Assembly (NCBI RefSeq): GCF_000350225.1
Contig: NW_005178895.1
Span: 222,329 to 277,726, forward strand
Origin: Chondrus crispus
Taxonomy: Eukaryota > Rhodophyta > Florideophyceae > Gigartinales > Gigartinaceae
Direction of reading: 5' to 3'
Length of the DNA: 55,398 nucleotides
Below are positions 32,469 to 41,023 of the stretch, piece after piece (the stretch's first letter is position 1; every line of letters begins with the position of its first letter). The notes beneath the pieces are model-generated. The model was not told the DNA's origin. It worked only from the letters and a program-made list of their open reading frames with translations, and did no database searches. Both the position numbers and the translations under genes were made by a program.

Positions 32469-35039
32469 ATGAGCCAAGAGCTCGAGCCCTCGATCCGCTC
32501 CGAAGCGGCGGATCTGAGTCCGGCCGCTGTGCAGTCCCCATCCGCCCCGTCGGGCGACGGCGACGCAGGTCCTTGTGACCGCGAACCGTCGCTCGGTTCC
32601 TCCGAGGAAAGAGCGGCGGCGATGTTCGAACGCATAGCCGAATACATCGAGGAAGTCCGTACTTCCCTTCGGATCGATGTATCGGACCATGTATACACTC
32701 GATGTATGGCCGAACTCCGCTCCCTGCGTGAAGGGAGGTTCGATAGAGTGACGCAGTCCTTAGAGAATCTCCGAGCACTGATCGACGAGTTACACTCGCG
32801 GATCGTGCTCGTCGAGGACTCCCGTTTCGCCTCGCCCGTACCGTCCGGGCAAGGTCGCCCTGAGAGGCCGACCTCGGTGAGACGACCCCAGGACCGAACC
32901 TCTCCGTCCGCAGAGCAATTGGGTGCGTTCGCGCACCTCTCCGCTGAGCTCGACGCCACTCGTCGGCGTGCTCGTGACATGGAACGTACCATGGCCGAAA
33001 GGCTACCCGGTGCCCCCTCGAGAGGGCCCGGTGGTACCGTACCACCGAGCCCCGCCGCCCCCGAAGGTTGGCGTCCGACTGGTGCCGCTACCAGTCGGAC
33101 TGCAGAAGGAAGCCGTCCTCCGATAGACGCGAACTTCGCGTCTGAGACCCAAGCCTTGCCGCCTATCGCCGGAAGTAGGCGGCAAGTGGACCGCGTATCG
33201 TACGCGGACGAACAGGACCGTGGAGGAGCCGCCCGCGGATCCGGAGAACCGATGTTTTCCGTCGATCCCCGCTGGGGCGGCTATCCGCCGGCGAGTTACG
33301 CCGAGCATCCAGGTCCGGTAGTCGTCCGTACGCTACCGGTTACCTCCTTCGGCACGCTGGGTCCCGCTGAACCCGGGCTCGAGCCGGTACATACGATGAT
33401 CCAAGAGTTCAGCGCCGTTGCTGACTATCGTATGTACCGCTTGGATAACACCTCGAGGCTCGTTACCTCGGGTGACGCGGGACGGATCGCGAAGTACGTC
33501 CAACGCTGTCGTGGGATCCGTCCCACGATGCGCAGCTTCGATGGTACCGACCCGATCCAGCTGCTGCCGTTCTTGAAGGATATCCGAATCACCTTCAACT
33601 CGCAACACCTGACCGAAGGTGTTGCGGTACGAGTCCTCGCGCATTTCCTCGAGCGCGACGCGGAGCGACTGTATACGAGTTATACGATGCGTGGCCTCCG
33701 CGCCGGCCAGCTCCACGACGACGTGAGCTGGCCGGGGCTCGTGAACCAATTCTTAAAACGCTACCTCACGGACGACGTGTGGGGTGAAGCGTACGACGCT
33801 GTCGCTACGGTGCGACAGCAACCGCATGAGACGGAAAGCACGTTTGCTGACCGACTCGAGACTGCCGCGTTCCGATGCACGGCAGTCTTCTCCGAACAGT
33901 CCCTCGCGCACTACTTCGTGCGGGGACTTGCACCGGCAACCCGTGCCGCAGTATCCGAAACTGTGCAAAGGCTGCCAGGCAGTCAGAAGACCGATCTTCC
34001 GACCATCCGCCGTATCGCCACGGCGGAAGGTACAACGTACCGCGCCCGGCGCGGTTTACCTCTGCCGGATTCGAAACCGGCAGGGAGGGCTGGCAGGACT
34101 ACGAAGTCCGCCGCGACAAGTTCACCCGCCTCGACCCTCCATATCGGGGAGGATGAGTGGCAGGCCGACCCTGTCCTCATTACGCAAGGAGCAGGGCCCG
34201 TGGGGGTACGAACCCCCTCACCGATGTCGACTGGAACGACGTCGAGTTACGCGACCGCATTCGCGGCCACTCCGAGAGTGGCAAGGGGCACGGACCCCCG
34301 CGTCGCCGAGCTCGATATCTCGAGTCGAGATAAGGGAAGCGCCTCGCCTCGCGTGCCCCTCCTCACCGATGAGGAGGCGCGGCACGCGGCGACCTTCGCC
34401 TCAACAGACGGCAGCGCTTACGTGTGCTGGCTATGCCGTACGTATGGGCATGCCATGTACGCGTGCCCGTTCCTGTCGCTGGAACAACAAATGTTCACGG
34501 CGTACAGGAACTACCGCTACCAGATGGAGACGCGCCCCGGTGCGCGCAATCTCCTCCGGCAAGCGGTGGGCGAGGGCCGTCCCCCGCGTCAAGGTTTCCC
34601 GATCCGAACGGGTGGGGGCGCACGCTTCGCCCCCCGTGGAGGCGGGTACCGTCGTAACGAAGTCGATCGTCGGGATCGACCCGCCTATCGCCAGGCGGAC
34701 ACGAGGTACCCGCGCCAAGGAGAGAGAGGGGACCGAGACCGCTCACGGTTACCCCAGCAGGTACAAAATGCGATAATGTACCTGCAAGACTGGGTAGAGG
34801 ATCCGTACCCTCTACCCACGGAGGGTCACGAAGGAGAGCCGACTCGCTTCGTCCCCCATATCCTGCGACGACCGGACGCCGCAGGTCAAGGCCCGGAAGT
34901 ACCGGAGTACTTCGCCAAGGCCGCCGAGCCGCAGTGGGGGAATCGTCCCGACCCACGCGACCGGCTACCGGAAGAAGACCTGGCCGTCGATAGCCAGGAG
35001 GTTAGCTCCGATAGCACGGGTAGTTCGAAAAAAGGGTAA
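32469..35039 (+). CDS. Gag of element B, 856 aa, intact
   Basis: Structural protein that would assemble the particle and bind the RNA. The N-terminal third is Ser/Pro/Glu-rich with a coiled-coil-like stretch (ERAAAMFERIAEYIEEVRTS). A Retrotrans_gag-like capsid region lies at about 385-480 (GLVNQFLKRYLTDD, RQQPHETESTFADRL). The zinc knuckle CWLCRTYGHAMYAC (CX2CX4HX4C) begins at residue 653, followed by a Gly/Arg-rich tail. The start ATG is 80 bp after the LTR and is conserved in A and D. The frame ends GSSKKG-TAA at an A6 run that may allow a -1 shift into pol. By eye it differs from the D gag at only a small number of residues. Confidence 0.93.
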   Translation: MSQELEPSIRSEAADLSPAAVQSPSAPSGDGDAGPCDREPSLGSSEERAAAMFERIAEYIEEVRTSLRIDVSDHVYTRCMAELRSLREGRFDRVTQSLENLRALIDELHSRIVLVEDSRFASPVPSGQGRPERPTSVRRPQDRTSPSAEQLGAFAHLSAELDATRRRARDMERTMAERLPGAPSRGPGGTVPPSPAAPEGWRPTGAATSRTAEGSRPPIDANFASETQALPPIAGSRRQVDRVSYADEQDRGGAARGSGEPMFSVDPRWGGYPPASYAEHPGPVVVRTLPVTSFGTLGPAEPGLEPVHTMIQEFSAVADYRMYRLDNTSRLVTSGDAGRIAKYVQRCRGIRPTMRSFDGTDPIQLLPFLKDIRITFNSQHLTEGVAVRVLAHFLERDAERLYTSYTMRGLRAGQLHDDVSWPGLVNQFLKRYLTDDVWGEAYDAVATVRQQPHETESTFADRLETAAFRCTAVFSEQSLAHYFVRGLAPATRAAVSETVQRLPGSQKTDLPTIRRIATAEGTTYRARRGLPLPDSKPAGRAGRTTKSAATSSPASTLHIGEDEWQADPVLITQGAGPVGVRTPSPMSTGTTSSYATAFAATPRVARGTDPRVAELDISSRDKGSASPRVPLLTDEEARHAATFASTDGSAYVCWLCRTYGHAMYACPFLSLEQQMFTAYRNYRYQMETRPGARNLLRQAVGEGRPPRQGFPIRTGGGARFAPRGGGYRRNEVDRRDRPAYRQADTRYPRQGERGDRDRSRLPQQVQNAIMYLQDWVEDPYPLPTEGHEGEPTRFVPHILRRPDAAGQGPEVPEYFAKAAEPQWGNRPDPRDRLPEEDLAVDSQEVSSDSTGSSKKG

Positions 35040-35075
35040 AGACGGTTACGTACACGCGGTCGCGTGAGCCGTCTT
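35028..35075 (+). promoter_or_regulatory. Candidate -1 frameshift signal at gag-pol junction
   Basis: Gag ends AAA AAA GGG TAA (A6 at 35028-35033). Five bases on, AAGACGG (35039-35045) pairs with CCGTCTT (35069-35075), enclosing a second stem CACGCG/CGCGTG (35053-35066). The pol frame is -1 to gag and is open from 35024 straight through to the pol ATG at 35180. The heptamer is not a perfect X XXY YYZ in the gag phase, so efficient shifting is unproven. Initiation at the pol ATG is the alternative. Confidence 0.45.
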
Positions 35076-35179
35076 TTCCCCACGAACTAGACCCGACCCC
35101 GCGTGCTCGCCAAGGACACGGGGGGTATTGTCCGATAATACATCCCCCGCTACCGGAGGCGAGCACGGGAACCCCTGTA

Positions 35180-38100
35180 ATGCCGATACAGGAGGGAGCA
35201 CACGTCGAGGCCTCCGAAGGCCCGACGTTAGGGGAACAAGACACCGGGACAGCCGACGTCCCGGTGAGGCGTAACGATGGCGCCAGGGGCAACGACGACC
35301 GAAAACGTTCGGTCGACCCCCTGACTCCCGCGAGCCCAAGGTCGCCGGAGAAAGGTCCGTGTCGTACGGACTCGAGTAATCCGAGGGGGGTCACTGATCC
35401 GCGGACGCCCCAAGGAAGGGGGAGAAGGAAACGCAAGCGGGGCCAGCAACGAAATCGAAGGCCCCGGCGGAACGACCTCACCGATAAGGTCACCCCGAAG
35501 GTTGTCGACGGCGTCATTTGCCTTCTGACGTCGAAGATATACAATGTCCTCGGCTCGATAGCCACAGAGGGAAATGCATTTAAACCCCGCACGATCGCTG
35601 TTGATACGTGCTCGGGGTATAATCTGGTGAGGAAGGCCGACCTTCCCCCCGATTGGACGCGTTACGTCGTGCACGACGCACCTCTGCCACGATTGGCAGG
35701 CGCGAATAGCAACCCCCTCAAGCTTTCGGCCGTCGTCCGCCTGGCTGTGCGGTTGAGGAACACGGTGTTCCGAATTCCTTTCGTAGTCGCGGACCAGCTC
35801 GCCGTGCCGGTCCTTCTCGGCACGGCCTTCATCGATACGCACGTGCGATGTATCGACATCGAAGCTCAACGAATGGAGCTACGCCAAGGCGGTTCCGTCG
35901 CCATCGTTGACGGAAAGGGGGAGTCGACTCCCCCTACCAGGCGACACGGAAGACACACGGGTCGGCCAGACGTACGCGAGGAGGCCCCGCAAGCGATCCG
36001 AATCGCCCGCTGGGTTACCATCCCCGCGAGGTCGCAAGCCCGAGTGCGCGTCACCACTGCCGGGAGGGGCCTCGTATTCATGGAGCCGAAGCCGTCACTT
36101 CAACACCGACATGGAGTGAGGCTGACGAACGGCGTCGTCGAGGTACTGCCGAATCAGACCTTCGACGTCCTCGTCGCGAACTTTTCGCGACGGGAAAGGC
36201 GGCTTCCGAAGCACACCGTCGTAGGGTATGCGACGCGCAACCCCCTCGCTATCCTGACGCCCGAACGTTGCGTCGCCGAGGGGGTCGCCCACGCGCTACA
36301 CCTGACCGACTTGACCGATCAAGTCGGGAAGGCAAGAGCCGGACGACCAAGCTCCGATGAGCTAGAGACCGTTAGGAGGGAACAGGTGGGTACGGACGAT
36401 CGGCCACCTAGAGACCAACCGACGGCGGGAGGCACCGTAAACATCCACAAAAAGGATCCCAAAAATCCACCGATGGATTGGGAAAAAGAGGTGGACTTGT
36501 CATACATCGACGATGACAAGCTCCGTGGCCACGTACTCGAGATGCTCCGTAAGCATTCGAGTCTGTGGAGCGGTGCGCTCGGAACGATCCGAGCCACGGA
36601 ACACCGCATCCCTCTCGAACCGGGAACGAAACCGATTCGTTCGATGCCCTATCGGAAGGGGCCCGCCATGCGCGAGATGGTTGCCAAGGAGGTCAACCAA
36701 ATGCTGAACGCAGGGGTTATCGAACCTGCGAGCACCGAGTGGGCGTCCCCGGTGGTGCTTGTCCCGAAGAAAGACGGCTCTCTTCGGTTCTGCGTGGACT
36801 ACCAGCGTCTCAACGCGAAGACGGCAGCGGATTCGTATCCGCTGCCCCGGATGGACGACTGCATCGACTCGTTAGGAGATGCAGCCGTCTTTACGACGTT
36901 GGACTGCAATTCCGGTTATTGGCAGATCCCCGTCGCTCCGGAGGACCGGGATAAGACCACGTTTACGACGCACATGGGCACGTTTCGCCACCTGCGCATT
37001 CCGTTCGGACTAAAAGGGGCACCGGCCACCTTCCAACGTGCATTGGATATTATCCTTTCCGGAGTCCGCTGGCAAATATGCCTCGTCTATCTCGATGACG
37101 TCATAGTGTTCTCGCGTACGGACGCGGAACACGCGAAGCATCTCGACACTGTCTCGAGCTTGTTAGGGAGTGCCAGCATCTCCCTCAAGCTCAAGAAGTG
37201 TAGCTTCTTTCAACCGAAGGTACACTACCTGGGGCACGTCATCTCCCCAGGTAAGTTGAGCGTGGCCGATACGGCGGCCGACGCCTTCCGAACGTTCACG
37301 TTCCCGAGGACGCTGACGCAGGTGCGCTCGTTCCTCGGGGCGTGTAACGTATATCGCCGCTTCGTTAAGGGCTTCTCGAAAATAGCCCGCCCGTTGACGG
37401 ATATGACGCGCAAGGATTCCGATCCTGACTTCTATAATCCTACCGAGGATCAACTCCAGGCGTTCGAGAACCTTAAGGAGTGCATGATCGCTCCGCCGAT
37501 CCTCGCGTTGCCTCGGCATGGACGACCGTACATGATCGACACAGACGCCAGCGCCTACCAACTAGGCTGCACACTGCTCCAAGAGCACGACCAGCCAAAC
37601 GATTGGCGCCCCGTTGGGTATTGGTCTTACTCGCTGAACGACAGCGAACGTAACTACAGCGCTACCGAGCGCGAATGCTTCGCCGTAGTGTGGGCCGTCC
37701 GCACACTACGGCCGTACGTTGAAGGCACGAAGTTCACAGTCCGAACGGATCACGACGCCTTGAGGTGGCTCATGTCCCTCACCGAGAGTTCCGGAAGACT
37801 CACCCGGTGGCGGCTACGTCTGGCTGAATACGACTTCACCATTCAGTACCGCCCCGGGCGCGTGCACCAGGTACCGGACGCCCTGTCACGCCTCGTGTCG
37901 CCGAGAGTCGTCGACGACCCTCGCCCCATCGTCGAGGTGGATGACGACATTCCCACCTTCGACGCGGGCACGACCGTTCGAGACGTATCGAACGAGCTCG
38001 CGGGCCACGTTTGCATCGCGAGCTGCGACCACGAGGTCGAGCACATCTTCGCGACGACACGGAACCAAGCCAGCTCACGAAGAAGGTCGCGCGCCCGAGC

Positions 38101-39760
38101 GCGCGACGAGCCGAGGGGCGACGACGAAGCCCCCGCTCTCCAAGGACCCAATTCGTTCTGGGAGGAGAATGACGAGTTCGACGCCACCGACATCGAGCGC
38201 ACTGCAGACCACGAAGCTGGCGCGCCCGACTCTTCGGTCGCCCCTCCGCAGGACGACCTTCCGGCTCCTCTTACGATAGAAGAGATTGCCGAAGAGCAAC
38301 GCGTGGATGACTTCTGCCAAACCGTTTTGGCACGACAGTCAGAGTCCCGGGACTCCGCGTTCTTCGAGGACCACCAGGGGGTGCTCAAACGGAGACACCC
38401 CTTCGACCCTGCTATCGTGCAGGTGGTGGTACCTCGGACGCTCCGCGCTAGGCTCCTTCGCCTGTGCCACAACCCGGTCATCGCAGAGCACCCGGGCCAG
38501 AACCGTATGTACTACGCGCTCCGTCGCGAGTACTACTGGCCCCATCTGGCCGCAGATGTTGCCGCCACGGTGCGAGGTTGTCGAACCTGCGCGATGAACC
38601 GGGTCAAGCTGAGGAAACATCTCAACCGATTGAGATTGTTTCCAGCTACGAGGCCGCTCGAGAGTCTGGCCATCGACATCTTGGGGCCGCTCCCCAAGAC
38701 GAAGTCAGGAAAACGGTTCCTGCTCGTGATCACGGACCGCTTTAGCAAGCTGACGCAAGTCGTTGCGCTTCGCACGATAACCGCATACACCGTCGCAGTT
38801 GCGTTCTGCGAATCGTGGGTGTTTAAGTACGGCGTCGCGCGCACGTTGCTGTCGGATAACGGACCGCAGTTTAATGCCAAGTTTTTCCACAGCACGTGCC
38901 GTGTTCTGGGGATAACTAATATGTACACATCGGCGTACCATCCCCAGACGAACGGGCAAGTCGAGCGATACAACCGAACGATCGCTGCGATGCTACGCAA
39001 CTACGTAGGCGAGCATCAAGATGACTGGGACATGTACGTGGGGCCGCTTACGTATGCGTATAACTCCCATGTACACCGCACCACCAACACGACGCCGTTC
39101 GAGCTCGTGCTCAGCAGACCACCGCTAGAGTTCTCGCTTCGACGAGCCGACGGTGACGTTCCCCCTGCCGACAGGGGGAACCAACGTGCCGAGTTCCTCA
39201 AGACCTTGGATTCGACAATCCAGAGGGCCTACGGGAGCCTGCGTCGGACGCAGGCTCGCTACAAGCGCGACTTCGATAAGCGCATACGACGGATCAATTC
39301 GCGACTCCGTCCCGGAGAGTACGTATACCTCAACCCCACCGACGGGCGGAAGACTTCGAACAAGCTCGCGTCCCCGGCAGTGGGGCCCTACCGTGTCCTC
39401 GCGAACGACCGCCGAACCATCACGATCGATCGTGATGGGGTCACTGAGCGGGTCTCCGCAGATCGCTGCGTGTACGCGCCACCGCCGACGGACGCACTAC
39501 GGGCGAGCACGACAACCCCAGCTGACCTCGCGGACAAGGTCAGAGAGGGGACACAGTACGCTGTCGAACGACTACTGAAGCACCGAGATATGGAAGACGG
39601 AACTATCGAGTTCCTCATCAAGTGGGCGGATTTCGACACGCCCACCTGGACTGCGCGGACTCACGTCCCGGAGGAGTTGGTGTCTCGTTACGCCCAACGC
39701 CTCCGGAGGCGCACCGGCATGGACCTCAACTCAAACGTGAACGCGGACGTTCACGCTTGA
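35180..39760 (+). CDS. Pol of element B, 1526 aa: PR-RT-RH-IN-chromodomain, intact
   Basis: Aspartic protease with motif DTCSG at 142-146, where DTG or DSG is usual. Reverse transcriptase has FCVDYQRLNA and YLDD at 637-640. RNase H has DTDAS near 787 and RTDHDAL. The integrase zinc domain (LCHNPVIAEHPGQN, then RGCRTC) precedes a core with D1166, D1226 and E1262, spaced D-59-D-35-E as expected. A GPY/F motif (VGPYRV) follows, then a C-terminal chromodomain (YAVERLLKHRDMEDGTIEF, KWADFDTPTW), which in chromoviruses directs integration to marked chromatin. No internal stop or shift is seen. The stop codon overlaps the first copy of the 35-bp repeat. Confidence 0.95.
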   Translation: MPIQEGAHVEASEGPTLGEQDTGTADVPVRRNDGARGNDDRKRSVDPLTPASPRSPEKGPCRTDSSNPRGVTDPRTPQGRGRRKRKRGQQRNRRPRRNDLTDKVTPKVVDGVICLLTSKIYNVLGSIATEGNAFKPRTIAVDTCSGYNLVRKADLPPDWTRYVVHDAPLPRLAGANSNPLKLSAVVRLAVRLRNTVFRIPFVVADQLAVPVLLGTAFIDTHVRCIDIEAQRMELRQGGSVAIVDGKGESTPPTRRHGRHTGRPDVREEAPQAIRIARWVTIPARSQARVRVTTAGRGLVFMEPKPSLQHRHGVRLTNGVVEVLPNQTFDVLVANFSRRERRLPKHTVVGYATRNPLAILTPERCVAEGVAHALHLTDLTDQVGKARAGRPSSDELETVRREQVGTDDRPPRDQPTAGGTVNIHKKDPKNPPMDWEKEVDLSYIDDDKLRGHVLEMLRKHSSLWSGALGTIRATEHRIPLEPGTKPIRSMPYRKGPAMREMVAKEVNQMLNAGVIEPASTEWASPVVLVPKKDGSLRFCVDYQRLNAKTAADSYPLPRMDDCIDSLGDAAVFTTLDCNSGYWQIPVAPEDRDKTTFTTHMGTFRHLRIPFGLKGAPATFQRALDIILSGVRWQICLVYLDDVIVFSRTDAEHAKHLDTVSSLLGSASISLKLKKCSFFQPKVHYLGHVISPGKLSVADTAADAFRTFTFPRTLTQVRSFLGACNVYRRFVKGFSKIARPLTDMTRKDSDPDFYNPTEDQLQAFENLKECMIAPPILALPRHGRPYMIDTDASAYQLGCTLLQEHDQPNDWRPVGYWSYSLNDSERNYSATERECFAVVWAVRTLRPYVEGTKFTVRTDHDALRWLMSLTESSGRLTRWRLRLAEYDFTIQYRPGRVHQVPDALSRLVSPRVVDDPRPIVEVDDDIPTFDAGTTVRDVSNELAGHVCIASCDHEVEHIFATTRNQASSRRRSRARARDEPRGDDEAPALQGPNSFWEENDEFDATDIERTADHEAGAPDSSVAPPQDDLPAPLTIEEIAEEQRVDDFCQTVLARQSESRDSAFFEDHQGVLKRRHPFDPAIVQVVVPRTLRARLLRLCHNPVIAEHPGQNRMYYALRREYYWPHLAADVAATVRGCRTCAMNRVKLRKHLNRLRLFPATRPLESLAIDILGPLPKTKSGKRFLLVITDRFSKLTQVVALRTITAYTVAVAFCESWVFKYGVARTLLSDNGPQFNAKFFHSTCRVLGITNMYTSAYHPQTNGQVERYNRTIAAMLRNYVGEHQDDWDMYVGPLTYAYNSHVHRTTNTTPFELVLSRPPLEFSLRRADGDVPPADRGNQRAEFLKTLDSTIQRAYGSLRRTQARYKRDFDKRIRRINSRLRPGEYVYLNPTDGRKTSNKLASPAVGPYRVLANDRRTITIDRDGVTERVSADRCVYAPPPTDALRASTTTPADLADKVREGTQYAVERLLKHRDMEDGTIEFLIKWADFDTPTWTARTHVPEELVSRYAQRLRRRTGMDLNSNVNADVHA

Positions 39761-39771
39761 GGAGGGGGCCC
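39737..39771 (+). repeat. 35-bp repeat, copy 1, at pol end
   Basis: It contains the dyad GTGAACG/CGTTCAC, the pol stop and the purine run GAGGAGGGGG followed by CCC. Copy 2 at 43415-43449 differs at one base and directly abuts the 3' LTR, where a polypurine tract must be. This copy looks like an internal, duplicated polypurine tract. Confidence 0.9.
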
Positions 39772-41023
39772 CGACCGCTCCGTTAGGATCAAGGTAACGA
39801 ACCGCGGTTGGACAAAATTCCGATAAAGGGGGAAGGGACACCTGTCCTTGGATCCCCCTGACGGGGAGGGAGTCACACGACCCCAGGAACAACATCGGAC
39901 GGAGATCCTCAAAAGGAACACGCAACCGCGAAGAAGTCGCGTGACAGCAAGCAGTACGGGCTGCCTTATGACAATAGCCGCGAGAACATCAATTGACGTA
40001 GAAGGACACCGGTCCCTCGAAACCGATGATGGGGACGGCTAACTGCAGGGGGGTCCGAACCTCCGCGTTACCACAGGAGCGCAGCAGCGATCTGCATGAG
40101 CGTTCGAGTCGCCGATCGACAGCGCCGCATACGGAATAGGGTGTGAGAAGTTACGCGTCTTAGGGGATGCGAACGCCCCAGGAATGCCCGCCTCGAACGT
40201 GTGAGTGTGCCGATATGGTCAAGTCGCACCGGTTGGGCGCAAGAGCGAATGGATCGCACAAAAATAACGCGCGAGGTGTAGGGGAGAGCGTACCCATGCT
40301 TGGAATACGGACCAAGCGAAGACAGGGAGCCTCAGGCACAGGTAATATATGCAGATACGAACCTCGGGTCACGACCGCAGCCCACTCCCCACTGTCAGCG
40401 CGCGATACGCTTATACTGTACGCCGAGTACAGGCCCTTCTGACAAACCGCCACCGCCGACGGCGGTGGGTTAAAAAATAGAGGAAATTAGCGAGGGGGGG
40501 TATTATACGGCCACGCGCGTGTGGCCCGTGCAGTACACGCCACCCGCGCTACACCAAATCGGGTCAACGATGCGTGCCTGGTGTCCGACAACTGGCGATA
40601 ACCGCCTCCGGAGCGAGGGGAAAGGGAGCCGCGAGGAACTCCACAGTAGCCCCTCGCCGCGACCAAGGGGCATACGGCCCCTCCGACGACGCTGACCTCT
40701 CCGTCGGGTAGCGAAGCGCCGGCGGCGTTCACGTGCTACGAGCGCGCTCTGCCCTCGCCCCGATGGCGAGGGGCGCGACGACAAGGAGAATACCGCGCGC
40801 TCTGCCCTCGCCCCGATGGCGAGGGGCGCGACGACAAGAAGAATACCGCGCGCTGCGCCCTCGCCCCGATGGCGAGGGGGCGCGAGGAAGATGGAGCGCC
40901 GCGGGCCGAGCTTGCGAGGCCCAGGCGCTTCCACGCGGACGGGAGGGAACAAGAATGAAGGATGCGAACATTCTTTACGAAGGGAATGGGACGAGTGGTC
41001 CCGGACCGGGGAACCATGCCACC
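39772..41023. other. Non-coding part of the post-pol module of B
   Basis: No convincing frame is seen. It contains the 53-bp tandem repeat at 40743-40889. It separates pol from the 3' end of the antisense frame and may hold that frame's 3' untranslated region. Confidence 0.5.
40743..40889. repeat. 53-bp tandem repeat, about 2.8 copies
   Basis: Copies start at 40743, 40796 and 40849. Each contains CCTCGCC-CCGAT-GGCGAGG, a 7-bp stem with a 5-nt loop. The third copy has small changes and fades after GGGGGCGCGAGG. It lies about 135 bp beyond the antisense stop. Confidence 0.85.

Noticed and set aside
33784..34776. 330-codon frame inside gag of B (and 52743-53735 in D)
   Set aside because: It is a +1 shadow of gag with Arg/Ser/Pro-rich composition. 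The gag frame carries the capsid and zinc-knuckle motifs.
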